From a bacterium (GTDB lineage: Bacteria > Sumerlaeota > Sumerlaeia > UBA8349): a stretch of 11,492 nt of DNA. The DNA is taken from the NCBI GenBank assembly GCA_013203855.1, contig JABMPG010000451.1:1-11492 (forward strand), read 5' to 3'. The notes below the pieces were generated by a model. It was not told the origin of the DNA. It made no database searches and saw only the letters and a list, made by a program, of their open reading frames with translations. Below, one piece after another: positions 1-6,158 of the stretch (its first letter is position 1; each line of letters opens with the position of its first letter). Position numbers and translations under genes: made by a program.

Positions 1-114
1 CTCGAACGCCACCACACGGACTACACCGGCTGGAACGAGGGATTCGCAGTACCAGAGCATTTCTCGAAAACAATTGCGCGATGGGGCGCTTTCGAACCGG
101 TGTTCCTCCCGCCC
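1..114. other. Window edge, no gene supported
   Basis: The plus strand is open in frame 1 from the window edge and continues antisense into the next gene. I recognise no protein family in the translation. There is no convincing terminator for the minus-strand cluster ending at 115. It could hold the tail of a plus-strand gene cut by the edge, but nothing decides this. Confidence 0.3.
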
Positions 115-645
115 CTACTCCTCCCGCTCCCCCTGTGCCTTTTTCCCGACCCATTTCCGCATGGCTTTGAGTTCCGGTTTCCACTTGGTGGGATCGAGGC
201 GGAGGTCGAGGAAGATTTCGAACAGTGCGGCGAAGAGGTTGTGGAAGTCCTGGAGGGCGTTGAGGCGGATGGGGACGGATTCTTCGAAGGGGAGGCTGGG
301 GGGGGTGTCGATTTTGAGGCTGCCCCAGTCGAAGGTTTCACCGTTCAGGGTCAGTTCCCATGCGACGTTGTCCTGAGCGAGGGTGACCCGGGCCCGCCGG
401 ACCTTTTTCCCGGCTAGCAGGGCCGCGGCCGCTTCGGGCGCGAGGGAGGGTGCGTCGCCTTTGAAGGTGCTGGCGAGGGCTTCGCCTGCTTCGCCGGTGA
501 GGACGAGGTCCTTTTCGAAGTGCATTTCGCACAGGCTGCCGTTCACGGTCAGGGTGTTGTCCTCCTGCTCGCTGCGGTACCAGAGCCACGTGACGAATTC
601 CGTGCCCAGGAACGCCTTCTGTTGAATCATTTCAAGAACGGCCAT
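115..645 (-). CDS. RdgC-associated partner protein (C-terminal half of a split RdgC-like pair)
   Basis: A 176-residue soluble protein with no signal peptide or membrane segment. Near the N-terminus it has FLGTEFVTWLWYRSE, a motif I associate with small proteins encoded next to short RdgC-like proteins in delta-proteobacteria. The C-terminus (LDLRLDPTKWKPELKAMRKW) also fits that group. The gene lies 28 bp after the RdgC-like gene and has its own ribosome binding site (AAGGGA, about 8 nt before the ATG). RdgC proteins bind double-stranded DNA and restrain RecA; that this protein shares the role is inferred from gene order and recollected motifs. No frameshift is visible between the two genes: each has a start, stop and binding site. 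Family membership is moderately sure, biochemical role unknown. Confidence 0.6.
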   Translation of the reverse strand: MAVLEMIQQKAFLGTEFVTWLWYRSEQEDNTLTVNGSLCEMHFEKDLVLTGEAGEALASTFKGDAPSLAPEAAAALLAGKKVRRARVTLAQDNVAWELTLNGETFDWGSLKIDTPPSLPFEESVPIRLNALQDFHNLFAALFEIFLDLRLDPTKWKPELKAMRKWVGKKAQGEREE

Positions 646-673
646 CCAGGTATCCCTTCGGTCAAAGTGAAGT

Positions 674-1306
674 TCAGTCGCGATCTACTCGGCCCAGGGG
701 GCTGAGGATGGAGGGTTCGAGTTGCATCAGCGCCTCGGCCAGGCCCTCTTTCTGCGCTTTGGGCTCGGCCCGCAGATAGGGGAAAAGCGGCGTCAGGCCC
801 GTGTGAAAGGTTTCCTGGAAGAGGTCGGCAAACTCCGTGTTCAGGGCCGTGCTGGTGGCGGAGAAGTAGACGTGATGGGACGTCAGATTCCACGCCATTT
901 CGTAGAGGCTCGTGGTTGGGCTCTGCTGGGCCATCAGATCGATCTTGGTGCGCTCCATGAGGGCGGCCCGCTCGTCCCGCGAAAGTTGCTTGCGCTGCTG
1001 GTCCTTCAGCAACTTCTGAACCGCCTGCTGATAGTAGGCCTTGAGCAGCTTCGCGTTCACGGTGACCTTGTCCAGGCGCAGTCCCAGGACCACGAAGTCC
1101 TCGAAGAGGACCTTCTCGATCGCAAGATCGGTGTCGAGCAGGTTTCGGGGGCTCACCCAGCCCATGGAACGGGGCGAGCGATCCACCCGCACGGGCTGGA
1201 AGGCGTAGCGTTTCAGATCTTTGCCGAGTTCGTGCAGCGCATCGCGCGCAGGCGGTTCCTCGACCCGGTAAACCCGGGCGGAGATGGCGCCGGATATCAG
1301 AGACAT
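674..1306 (-). CDS. RdgC-like recombination-associated protein, short form
   Basis: A 210-residue protein resembling the N-terminal part of RdgC. The segment MGWVSP at residues 48-53 matches the conserved GWV-P motif of RdgC. It is followed by a hydrophobic strand (VVLGLRLDKVTV) and a charged helix (LKDQQRKQLSRDERAAL) like the KL-E-EQ-RKL-K-E helix of E. coli RdgC. A later strand (HHVYFSATSTALNTEFADLF) corresponds to the part before the C-terminal region. E. coli RdgC has about 303 residues; this protein plus its downstream neighbour total 386, so the fold may be divided over two chains. The ATG has AAGGA 9 nt upstream. It lies 26 bp after the IMP cyclohydrolase gene, probably in the same transcript. 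RdgC is a ring-shaped DNA-binding dimer that modulates RecA; applying that here is inference. Confidence 0.65.
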   Translation of the reverse strand: MSLISGAISARVYRVEEPPARDALHELGKDLKRYAFQPVRVDRSPRSMGWVSPRNLLDTDLAIEKVLFEDFVVLGLRLDKVTVNAKLLKAYYQQAVQKLLKDQQRKQLSRDERAALMERTKIDLMAQQSPTTSLYEMAWNLTSHHVYFSATSTALNTEFADLFQETFHTGLTPLFPYLRAEPKAQKEGLAEALMQLEPSILSPLGRVDRD

Positions 1307-1332
1307 GGGAAAGGGTCCTTCCCGAGCGACCC

Positions 1333-1935
1333 TCAGGCCTGGCTCGTGCGCTGAAAATAGTCCTGGATGGCGGTATCGTAATCGCGGGTGTGGGCGAAGA
1401 CCTTGCGGGCCAGGCGGCGACGCGTTTCCTCGCTGAGCACGCCGGCGTTCTCGAGCATTTCGTCCACGATCCCGGCGTAATCCGTCGGGTCCACCACGGT
1501 GGCCACATCCTTGAAATTCTTCGCGGCGGCCCGAAGCATCGACGGTCCCCCGATGTCGATATTCTCGATGATCTCCTGCTCGGGCGCGTCGGCGCGGGCC
1601 ACAACCTGGCGAAAAGGATAGAGATTCACGACCACGAGATCGATCGGGGTCAACTGATGGGCTGTCAGGGTTTCCATGTCCTTCTTGTTGTCGCGGCGGG
1701 CCAGAACTCCGGCGAACACGGCGGGATGGAGAGTTTTCACCCGCCCGTCCATGATCTCGGGAAACTGGGTCAGTTCGTCGATGGGAATGGCCTTCACCCC
1801 CGCATCATGCAAGGCCCGGTAGGTTCCTCCTGTCGAATACATCTTCACGCCCATCTGGTTGAGATGCTGGGCGAGTTCGGCGAGGCCGGATTTGTCGGAA
1901 ACGCTTAGAATAGCGGTCTTGATGGCTTGGCTCAC
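1333..1935 (-). CDS. purH: Stand-alone IMP cyclohydrolase (PurH N-terminal domain only)
   Basis: Closes the ring of 5-formamidoimidazole-4-carboxamide ribotide to give IMP, the last step of purine synthesis, in the cytosol. All landmarks of the MGS-like cyclohydrolase domain are present: SVSDKSG (11-17), STGGT (34-38), RVKTLHP (65-71), NLYPF (104-108) and IDIGGPSMLRAAAKN (126-140); Lys67 and Lys139 sit where catalytic lysines lie in bifunctional PurH/ATIC. A usual PurH has over 500 residues with a C-terminal AICAR transformylase domain. This one stops at 200 and the next gene is RdgC-like, so the transformylase is absent here, not frameshifted. Separate AICAR transformylases are known in some bacteria, so one probably lies elsewhere. 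The start is GTG at 1933-1935 with AAAGGA about 9 nt upstream. First gene of the minus-strand cluster. Confidence 0.9.
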   Translation of the reverse strand: MSQAIKTAILSVSDKSGLAELAQHLNQMGVKMYSTGGTYRALHDAGVKAIPIDELTQFPEIMDGRVKTLHPAVFAGVLARRDNKKDMETLTAHQLTPIDLVVVNLYPFRQVVARADAPEQEIIENIDIGGPSMLRAAAKNFKDVATVVDPTDYAGIVDEMLENAGVLSEETRRRLARKVFAHTRDYDTAIQDYFQRTSQA

Positions 1936-2258
1936 AGAGACAATCCTTTCCGCCCGGCACAGTAGATCCGGACGCTTGCGTCAAACTGGCGCAGTGGGTT
2001 TCGAGAAAAGCCGAAAGGCCCCGCCCCCTCGGGTTGGGCCTGTCGTCAAGGAAGCCTCATTTCCGCAGAACCGCCCCAAAATGTCAACTCATAATTGCCC
2101 CCGTCGCTGCACCCCAGAGACCATGTGCCCTGAAAAGCAGATCTTCTGGAACCCCGAATGAACGCCAAGGGACGCGAATCCAGGGCGATCCGAGAGGAAC
2201 CATTCCCGATCCGCTTTCCCTTGCTCATTTCCCCTGCTTTTGCTACTTTGCCCGCGTC
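1936..2258. other. Divergent intergenic region, purH / lpxI
   Basis: 323 bp between divergent genes, presumably holding both promoters. On the minus strand there is a perfect TTGACA (2087-2082), but no credible -10 at 16-18 bp. A 12-bp dyad GACGC-TT-GCGTC lies at 1971-1982, about 40 bp before the purH start. Upstream of lpxI, TTGCTC (2221-2226) and TACTTT (2244-2249) are spaced by 17 bp but each matches consensus at only three positions. An open frame runs through this region into lpxI, but its translation does not look like protein. No RNA gene seen. Confidence 0.4.
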
Positions 2259-3107
2259 ATGAGTGCGCAGATATCGCCCGACATTACCCAGATCCCTCCC
2301 GACCTCGAACGCCTGGGCCTCCTCGCGTTCGAGGGCCGGTTCCCCCTGCTTCTCGCCGAGGCCGCCGCCGTGCACCACATCCCTGTCGTTGCCTTTGGCG
2401 TCGAGGGCATCACTCCTCCCGAACTCGAACAAATGGTCGAACGCCTCCACTGGATGAAGCTCGGCCAGATCAGCAAGTTTATCGAAAAGATGCATGAAGA
2501 GAACATCCGCCACGTCGTCATGGCTGGACGCGTCCAGCACAATTCAATCTGGAAATATCGCGGCTTCGACAAACGAGGGCTGAAGGTTCTCGGACGACTC
2601 ATCAACCGCAAGGCCAACACCGTCCTCCGTGCCATTGTGGACGAACTGGCCTTGGAGAACATCCAGGTCCTTGACCAGAACCTCTTCATCCGCTCCTGTA
2701 TGCCCGAAAAGGGCCTCCTGACCCCTTGGCGGCCCCTCACCCGGCGCGAAGAAGCCGACATCGAGTTCGGTTTTCCCATCGCCCGCCAAGTCGCCGGGAT
2801 AGACATCGGCCAGACCCTCGTCGTCAAAGACTTGGCCGTCATAGCCGTCGAAAGCCTTGAAGGCACCGACGAGACTATCCAGCGGGCGGGGCGCATCACT
2901 GGCGGCGGCAATGTCGTTATCAAGGTCAGCAAACCGCACCAGGACTCCCGCTTCGACATCCCCGTCGTCGGCCCCGGCACAATCCGCAGCCTCCAGAAAG
3001 CCGGCGGCGGCGTCCTGGCCATCATGTCCCAACAAGCCCTATTCTTCGACCAGCAAGAAGCGCTGGAAATCGCCCGCCAGGCCGATATCGCGGTAACGGT
3101 AATATAG
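2259..3107 (+). CDS. lpxI: UDP-2,3-diacylglucosamine pyrophosphatase LpxI
   Basis: Hydrolyses UDP-2,3-diacylglucosamine to lipid X and UMP in lipid A synthesis; it replaces LpxH in many Gram-negative bacteria and acts at the cytosolic face of the inner membrane. The 282-residue product matches the family length (about 270-285). N-terminal domain: LGLLAFEGRFPLLLAEAA (19-36), the LpxI form of the G-G-LP loop. Middle: VVMAGRVQ. C-terminal (DUF1009) domain: VVIKVSKPHQDSRFDIPVVG, whose Asp233 lies in the most conserved segment and is probably the essential aspartate reported for Caulobacter LpxI. The ATG at 2259 starts the protein just before the family homology; an upstream in-frame extension to 2034 has no homology. 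No good ribosome binding site is visible. No other lpx genes are in the window. The frame continues open beyond the TAG into the GDPD remnant. Confidence 0.92.
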   Translation: MSAQISPDITQIPPDLERLGLLAFEGRFPLLLAEAAAVHHIPVVAFGVEGITPPELEQMVERLHWMKLGQISKFIEKMHEENIRHVVMAGRVQHNSIWKYRGFDKRGLKVLGRLINRKANTVLRAIVDELALENIQVLDQNLFIRSCMPEKGLLTPWRPLTRREEADIEFGFPIARQVAGIDIGQTLVVKDLAVIAVESLEGTDETIQRAGRITGGGNVVIKVSKPHQDSRFDIPVVGPGTIRSLQKAGGGVLAIMSQQALFFDQQEALEIARQADIAVTVI

Positions 3108-3118
3108 AATACCACCTC

Positions 3119-3144
3119 TCACTTCCGGTCTTTTTTCGGAGTGA
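3119..3144 (+). terminator. Weak hairpin after lpxI
   Basis: TCACTTCCG (3119-3127) pairs with CGGAGTGA (3137-3144) as eight base pairs with one bulged T, around a T-rich loop. It lies 12 bp after the lpxI stop, where a terminator is expected, but no T-tract follows the stem, so a classical intrinsic terminator is doubtful. Confidence 0.25.
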
Positions 3145-3452
3145 CGGAGCGGCGAGGCTGTGCTTGGATTGCCCGGCGATCTTTGCGCTGCAAAGCAGAT
3201 GGTCTCCGCAGGGCATCTGCCTATGCGCCGGAGAATACGTGTGCGGCCTTCGATCCCGCCGAGCGGATCGGTTCGAGAGAGATTGAACTGGATGTGCATG
3301 CTTCTCTGGACGGAAATGCCGCCATTATACACGACGTTCCACTGGACGGGACGACCAGTGGAACGAGGCAGGCAAATGTGTGGAGGCACGAACGATGGCG
3401 ACTAAAGTCATTTTCGAAACACGGCTGTAATTACGAACGGGTCAGCGAATGA
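3141..3452 (+). pseudogene. Remnant of a glycerophosphodiester phosphodiesterase (GDPD)
   Basis: The translation contains ASAYAPENTCAAF, then REIELDVHASLDGNAAIIHD, then PLDGTTSGT: in order, the N-terminal signatures of GDPD proteins (HRG-S-APENT, ELDV---DG--V--HD, LDRTT-GTG). These enzymes cut glycerophosphodiesters to glycerol-3-phosphate and an alcohol and have about 230-300 residues. Here homology covers only some 55 residues (about 3201-3364) and stops. The catalytic HRG is damaged: the His position reads Leu (CTC, one base from CAC) and the Gly position reads Arg (AGG, one base from GGG). There is no plausible start with a ribosome binding site. It is in the same frame as lpxI, directly after its TAG. 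I read it as a truncated, dead gene; the fragment is too short to tell more about its origin. Confidence 0.7.
3335..3365. repeat. 11-bp perfect inverted repeat, 9-nt loop
   Basis: CGTTCCACTGG (3335-3345) and CCAGTGGAACG (3355-3365) are exact reverse complements around a 9-nt spacer. The repeat lies at the point where GDPD homology ends, between convergent lpxI and the polysaccharide operon. It may act as a transcript-end hairpin for either strand or be a rearrangement scar. No T-tract follows on either side. Confidence 0.6.
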
Positions 3453-3804
3453 GGCTACCGAGGAGGTGGAGGACTGAGCCGGCGAGTTTTCGGGCCCTTC
3501 CGAACAAGCTGAACGTTTCCTGGATTCCTTTTCCGTAGCCAGCGAGGGAGAAAACGTAGGTGCCTCCGGAGAGGGCGAGGACGAGTGTGACCATGCCAAT
3601 CACGGAGTCGGCGTGGTAGATGTGGATGGTGACTGCCGCTCCCGTGAATGCGGTGGCGACGCCGTAGAGGATGAGGGCGACCTGGGGTTGGGAGAATCCG
3701 GCGCGGAGGAGACGGTGGTGGGTGTGCTGGTCGTCGGCGGTGAAGACGGATCGGCCGGTTGCTGCTCGGCGGACCATGGAGATAAGGGTTTCAAAAATGG
3801 CCAC
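3442..3804 (-). CDS. C-terminal part of frameshifted WecA/MraY-family transferase
   Basis: Continues the gene at 3813-4592 in another frame. AIFETLISMVRRAATGRSVF (2-21) followed by HTHHRLL (27-33) matches the P-IFDTLLAI-RR---GRSPF and HxHHRLL segment of polyprenyl-phosphate GlcNAc-1-phosphate transferases; the histidine motif is needed for function in WecA. Two hydrophobic stretches follow, fitting the last transmembrane helices. Read back past the GTG at 3802-3804 the same frame gives RKQPKRLLRLWCGLIVGV, which is also family sequence, so the true join is upstream of the GTG and this is not an independent gene. Unless frameshifting or a sequence error repairs it, this fragment alone is inactive. 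Confidence 0.8.
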   Translation of the reverse strand: MAIFETLISMVRRAATGRSVFTADDQHTHHRLLRAGFSQPQVALILYGVATAFTGAAVTIHIYHADSVIGMVTLVLALSGGTYVFSLAGYGKGIQETFSLFGRARKLAGSVLHLLGSLIR

Positions 3805-3812
3805 TCCGACAA

Positions 3813-4592
3813 TCAGTCCACACCAGAGACGCAGAAGGCGCTTTGGCTGCTTCCGGTTGGGGCTAGAATGGCGAATACGGCGATGACGAATCCGAGAAAC
3901 ATGCTTCCGGTGTCGCCGAGAAAAATGCGTGCGGGGTGAAAGTTAAAGAGGAGGAATCCGCCCAGGCCGGCCGAGAGGGCGAGGCAAAGGCAGGCCACTC
4001 CGAGATTTCCGCTGAGGGCGGCGAGAACGGCGATGCCGAGGGAGGCGATGAGGCAGACTCCGGTCGCCAGTCCGTCCATTCCGTCGATCAGGTTGACGGA
4101 GTTGATGATCCCCACGATCCACGCGACGGCGAGCGCGGTGGCGAGTGTGGGGGGAAGGTTCACGATACCGAAGAAAGGAACGAAGATGCGGTCCAGAGAA
4201 AGACCGGAGAGACAGACGAAGATGGCGATCAGGACCTGGAAAAGGAGTTTAGTCCGGGCGGTGAGGGGTCGGAAGTCGTCGACGATTCCGAGAGCGAGAA
4301 CGGCCGCGCAGCCGATAAGAAAGACGGGGAGGAATTCGGCGTTGAAGGCGCCATCCATAGGGAGCATTCCGGAGAGAGAGACGAGGAGAACGAGGGCGAG
4401 GAAGGGGAGGGCGATGGCCAGGCCGCCGAGCAGGGGGACGACTCCGGAGTGAATACTGCGGTGGCATCCGCGGTCGACGATGCCGACACGGCGAGCGAGG
4501 CTCATCATGGCCGGTGTGGCCAGAACCGTTAGGACAAAGCCAGCCACGGCCAAGGGCAGCCATAGGGAACTGATGGTGGTATAGGGACTCAC
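3813..4592 (-). CDS. N-terminal part of WecA/MraY-family polyprenyl-phosphate sugar-1-phosphate transferase
   Basis: This family moves a sugar-1-phosphate (often GlcNAc-1-P) from a UDP-sugar to undecaprenyl phosphate in the inner membrane, starting O-antigen, exopolysaccharide or teichoic-acid-like polymers. The 259-residue fragment has a series of hydrophobic helices and the family motifs: GIVD (37-40), IHSGVVPLLGG (47-57), GIVDDF (102-107, metal-binding aspartates), NSVNLIDGMDGLA (164-176) and FLGDTGSMF (224-232). It then runs out of family sequence and stops at 3813; the rest is in another frame (3442-3804). Together they span about 383 codons, near the normal 350-380. GTG start with GGAAAGAG upstream, 19 bp after the GGDEF-like gene. 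Last gene of the operon. Confidence 0.88.
   Translation of the reverse strand: MSPYTTISSLWLPLAVAGFVLTVLATPAMMSLARRVGIVDRGCHRSIHSGVVPLLGGLAIALPFLALVLLVSLSGMLPMDGAFNAEFLPVFLIGCAAVLALGIVDDFRPLTARTKLLFQVLIAIFVCLSGLSLDRIFVPFFGIVNLPPTLATALAVAWIVGIINSVNLIDGMDGLATGVCLIASLGIAVLAALSGNLGVACLCLALSAGLGGFLLFNFHPARIFLGDTGSMFLGFVIAVFAILAPTGSSQSAFCVSGVD
3848..3866 (-). other. Frameshift site in the WecA-like gene
   Basis: The upstream frame reads ILAPT then unrelated GSSQSAFCVSGVD and a TGA. A frame displaced by two bases (equivalently minus one) reads RKQPKRLLRLWCGLIVGVAIF from the same place, which restores the family sequence. Loss of one base at the Thr codon near the CCCC/AACC run on the minus strand would explain it. 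I see no classical XXXYYYZ slippery heptamer here. Confidence 0.75.
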
Positions 4593-4611
4593 GATTTACT
4601 CTTTCCGGGCA

Positions 4612-5004
4612 TCAACCCTCGACCACGACCGAGCCGATTTGCATCTGCCGCGCCTTGTGGAGGCGGCGGTCAGCCGTCCGAATCAGATCTTCCGGGGCTT
4701 TTCCGTCTAAAGGGAAGGATGAGATGCCATATCGGACATCCATCTTACCGTCGATAGTGCGCTGGTAGCGTTCTACTGCCCGCCGCGCGCCCATCTCATC
4801 GGTTTCGCCCATGAGGACCACTTTGGTTCCGTTCAGGACAAACATCACGTCGCTGTCGCGGACGGCGCCATCCAGGAGACGATCGACCTCTCCGGGTCCG
4901 TTCTGTGGTGAAAGCATCACCAGCGATACGAACCGGCGGTGGCGCGCTGAGAGCCGCAGCTCATAGGCCAACAGCCACTCCAAGTCTTGCATACTACGAG
5001 TCAT
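4612..5004 (-). CDS. Degenerate GGDEF-like protein
   Basis: A 130-residue soluble protein that follows the outline of a GGDEF domain. It has the first helix (LEWLLAYELRLSARHRR, 8-24), a strand (FVSLVMLS, 25-32), and DGAVRDSDVMFVL (45-57). The central hairpin should read RYGGDEF but reads LNGTK (57-61) before VVLMGET. YGISSFPLDG (92-101) corresponds to the usual G-A-FP-DG, and ADRRLHKAR to AD--LY-AK. The DxD/metal position after the first strand is LSPQNG, and the GGDEF signature is lost, so diguanylate cyclase activity is not expected. A complete domain has about 160 residues; this is shortened around residues 35-42. The ATG overlaps the upstream stop (ATGA, 5001-5004), implying translational coupling. 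A role as regulator or nucleotide/protein-binding partner of the operon's enzymes is inference. Confidence 0.65.
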   Translation of the reverse strand: MTRSMQDLEWLLAYELRLSARHRRFVSLVMLSPQNGPGEVDRLLDGAVRDSDVMFVLNGTKVVLMGETDEMGARRAVERYQRTIDGKMDVRYGISSFPLDGKAPEDLIRTADRRLHKARQMQIGSVVVEG

Positions 5005-5945
5005 GATCCGATTTGCTCTCTTTCTTCAGGGCCTCTGCGTCCGTCTCCAGCGAACGCGGTTTTCAACGCCCCATGCCTGTCAACCGGATGAGGATGCAAC
5101 GTATCGGTTTCCATTCCGTCTTTGCGCGTTCCGAAGCGCGTGATTTTCTGCCACAGAGCGCCCATGAGAAAGATCGGGCTGTCCAGGTTTCGTTTCCAGA
5201 GCCTTCGGGGTTCCCGCACCAGGCGCCAAGCCCACTCGAGGCCGCACCGGCGCACCCATTGGGGGGCCCACTGGATTCGTCCGGAGTGGAAATCGAATGC
5301 CGCGCCGACGCCGATCATCACGGCTCCGTCGACTTGTCCGCTGTGGTCGGCGATCCATTTTTCCTGCTTGGGAGCGCCGAGTCCGATCCAAACGATATCG
5401 GGTTTGGCGGCGTTGATGCGCTCAATCGCACCCTGGTCTTCTTCGGGGGTGAGTTCGCGGAAGGGGGGGCAGTATGATCCGGCTACTTCCATGCCGGGAA
5501 ACTGGTTGCTCAGGCGTTGAATGAGTTCATCCGCCACGCCTTTGGCTCCGCCGTAGAAGTAGTGACGAAAGCCGTAGCGTCGTCCCCAGTCGCAGAGGTT
5601 GAGCATCAGAGCGGGACCGGTGACGCGCCCGGCCTGGTGATGTCCGAGGATTCGGGCCGCAACGACGACGCCGATTCCATCGGGGAGGGTGAGGGCGGCA
5701 CGGGCGACGGCCTGGCGCATTCCGGAATCGCGCCGGCACAAGAGCACGCTGTGGGGGTTAACAACAGTGATGTAATGTCGTTCGCCCTTTTCGCGCCAAG
5801 ACTGGATGGTTTCGAGAACATCCTCGTAGCCCAGGAAATCGCAGTGCACACCGAGGATATTGCGCCGGGTGGTGTTCGTGGAGGCAACCCGGCCCTGGGA
5901 GAGGCTACCGGAGGAGATTTCGGGGAATGTTGCGTTCAGCGCCAT
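5001..5945 (-). CDS. WecG/TagA/CpsF-family glycosyltransferase (GT26)
   Basis: This family transfers a sugar (ManNAc, ManNAcA or glucose in known members) to a polyprenyl-diphosphate-linked sugar at the membrane, the second step of polymer assembly. The 314-residue protein shows VVNPHSVLLCRRD (61-73), LPDGIGVV (87-94, containing the likely catalytic base Asp89), RVTGPALM, HYFYGGAKGV, then IVWIGLGAPKQEKWI and GVGAAFDFHSG, and the C-terminal WAPQWVRRCGLEWAWRL-REPRRL segment that anchors TagA-type enzymes to the membrane. I start at ATG 5943-5945, preceded by GGAAAAAG; the longer frame to 5990 would need a TTG and adds no family sequence. The tail after residue 270 is low-complexity and probably disordered. 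First gene of the operon, behind a sigma-54 promoter; the GGDEF-like gene overlaps its stop. Confidence 0.9.
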   Translation of the reverse strand: MALNATFPEISSGSLSQGRVASTNTTRRNILGVHCDFLGYEDVLETIQSWREKGERHYITVVNPHSVLLCRRDSGMRQAVARAALTLPDGIGVVVAARILGHHQAGRVTGPALMLNLCDWGRRYGFRHYFYGGAKGVADELIQRLSNQFPGMEVAGSYCPPFRELTPEEDQGAIERINAAKPDIVWIGLGAPKQEKWIADHSGQVDGAVMIGVGAAFDFHSGRIQWAPQWVRRCGLEWAWRLVREPRRLWKRNLDSPIFLMGALWQKITRFGTRKDGMETDTLHPHPVDRHGALKTAFAGDGRRGPEEREQIGS

Positions 5946-6034
5946 AGTCTCTTTTTCCAAGGATAAGAAAGGCCGTCCGGTCCGAGCCAAGTTTTTCGCG
6001 GCGCGGGCGACCTGCTGTTGCTTTTCACGATTAT

Positions 6035-6053
6035 GGGCCGTTTCGGGCGGCCC
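6035..6053 (-). other. GC-rich hairpin in the operon leader
   Basis: GGGCCG (6035-6040) and CGGCCC (6048-6053) form a 6-bp stem around a 7-nt loop. With transcription starting near 6069 it would lie 16-34 nt into a 124-nt untranslated leader of the glycosyltransferase operon. It could stabilise the RNA or act in attenuation; no T-tract follows on the minus strand. Confidence 0.4.
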
Positions 6054-6079
6054 GTCTTCTCAAAGCACACTGTCCTTAG

Positions 6080-6095
6080 AGCAAGGTTTAAGCCA
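6080..6095 (-). promoter_or_regulatory. Sigma-54 (-24/-12) promoter of the polysaccharide operon
   Basis: Read on the minus strand, TGGC (6095-6092), seven bases, then TTGCT (6084-6080). This matches the sigma-54 consensus TGGCAC-N5-TTGCW at both invariant GG and GC pairs with exactly the required spacing. Predicted start of transcription is about 6069, giving a leader of about 124 nt before the ATG at 5945. It lies between the gene for a sigma-54 activator and the operon, on the same strand as both. Spacing and context make it much stronger than a chance match, but no experiment supports it. Confidence 0.65.
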
Positions 6096-6103
6096 TTCCA
6101 CCC

Positions 6104-6117
6104 TAATTCGCAAATTA
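6104..6117. repeat. AT-rich dyad between enhancer sites and promoter
   Basis: TAATT (6104-6108), four bases, AATTA (6113-6117). It sits between the -24 element and the nearest upstream dyad, where DNA-bending proteins such as IHF often bind in sigma-54 promoters. It does not match the IHF consensus clearly; function is a guess. Confidence 0.3.
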
Positions 6118-6124
6118 ACAGCGC

Positions 6125-6136
6125 GGACGGGCGTCC
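6125..6136. promoter_or_regulatory. Candidate enhancer site 1 (dyad)
   Basis: GGACG-GG-CGTCC, a perfect 5-bp dyad centred at 6130.5, about 61 bp upstream of the predicted transcription start. It shares the core ACG-N2-CGT with the dyad at 6147-6158. Likely bound by a dimer, most simply the neighbouring NtrC-type activator. Confidence 0.5.
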
Positions 6137-6146
6137 TGTGTTGATA

Positions 6147-6158
6147 TAACGGACGTTA
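6147..6158. promoter_or_regulatory. Candidate enhancer site 2 (dyad)
   Basis: TAACG-GA-CGTTA, a perfect 5-bp dyad centred at 6152.5, about 83 bp upstream of the predicted start. Its centre is 22 bp, about two helical turns, from site 1, which places both on the same face of the DNA as in tandem enhancers of NtrC-type activators. Confidence 0.5.

Noticed and set aside
1971..1982. PurR-like operator before the purine gene (ACGC-TT-GCGT)
   Set aside because: The half-sites resemble a PurR box, but the enterobacterial box is 16 bp and this dyad core is too short. It is only noted as a dyad.
2082..2087. Perfect TTGACA on the minus strand upstream of the IMP cyclohydrolase
   Set aside because: The bases 16-18 bp downstream (around GGAAAT) do not resemble a -10 box.
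2034..2258. N-terminal extension of lpxI by 75 codons
   Set aside because: The extra residues have no LpxI homology, and starting at 2259 gives the normal family length.
3936..4532. A 198-residue plus-strand frame antisense to the WecA-like gene
   Set aside because: Composition is extremely biased to Glu, Asp and Gly as expected from the complement of hydrophobic membrane codons; no motif or ribosome binding site.
5946..5990. TTG start for the WecG/TagA-type gene
   Set aside because: It adds 15 residues without family similarity; the ATG at 5943-5945 has a purine-rich binding site in front.
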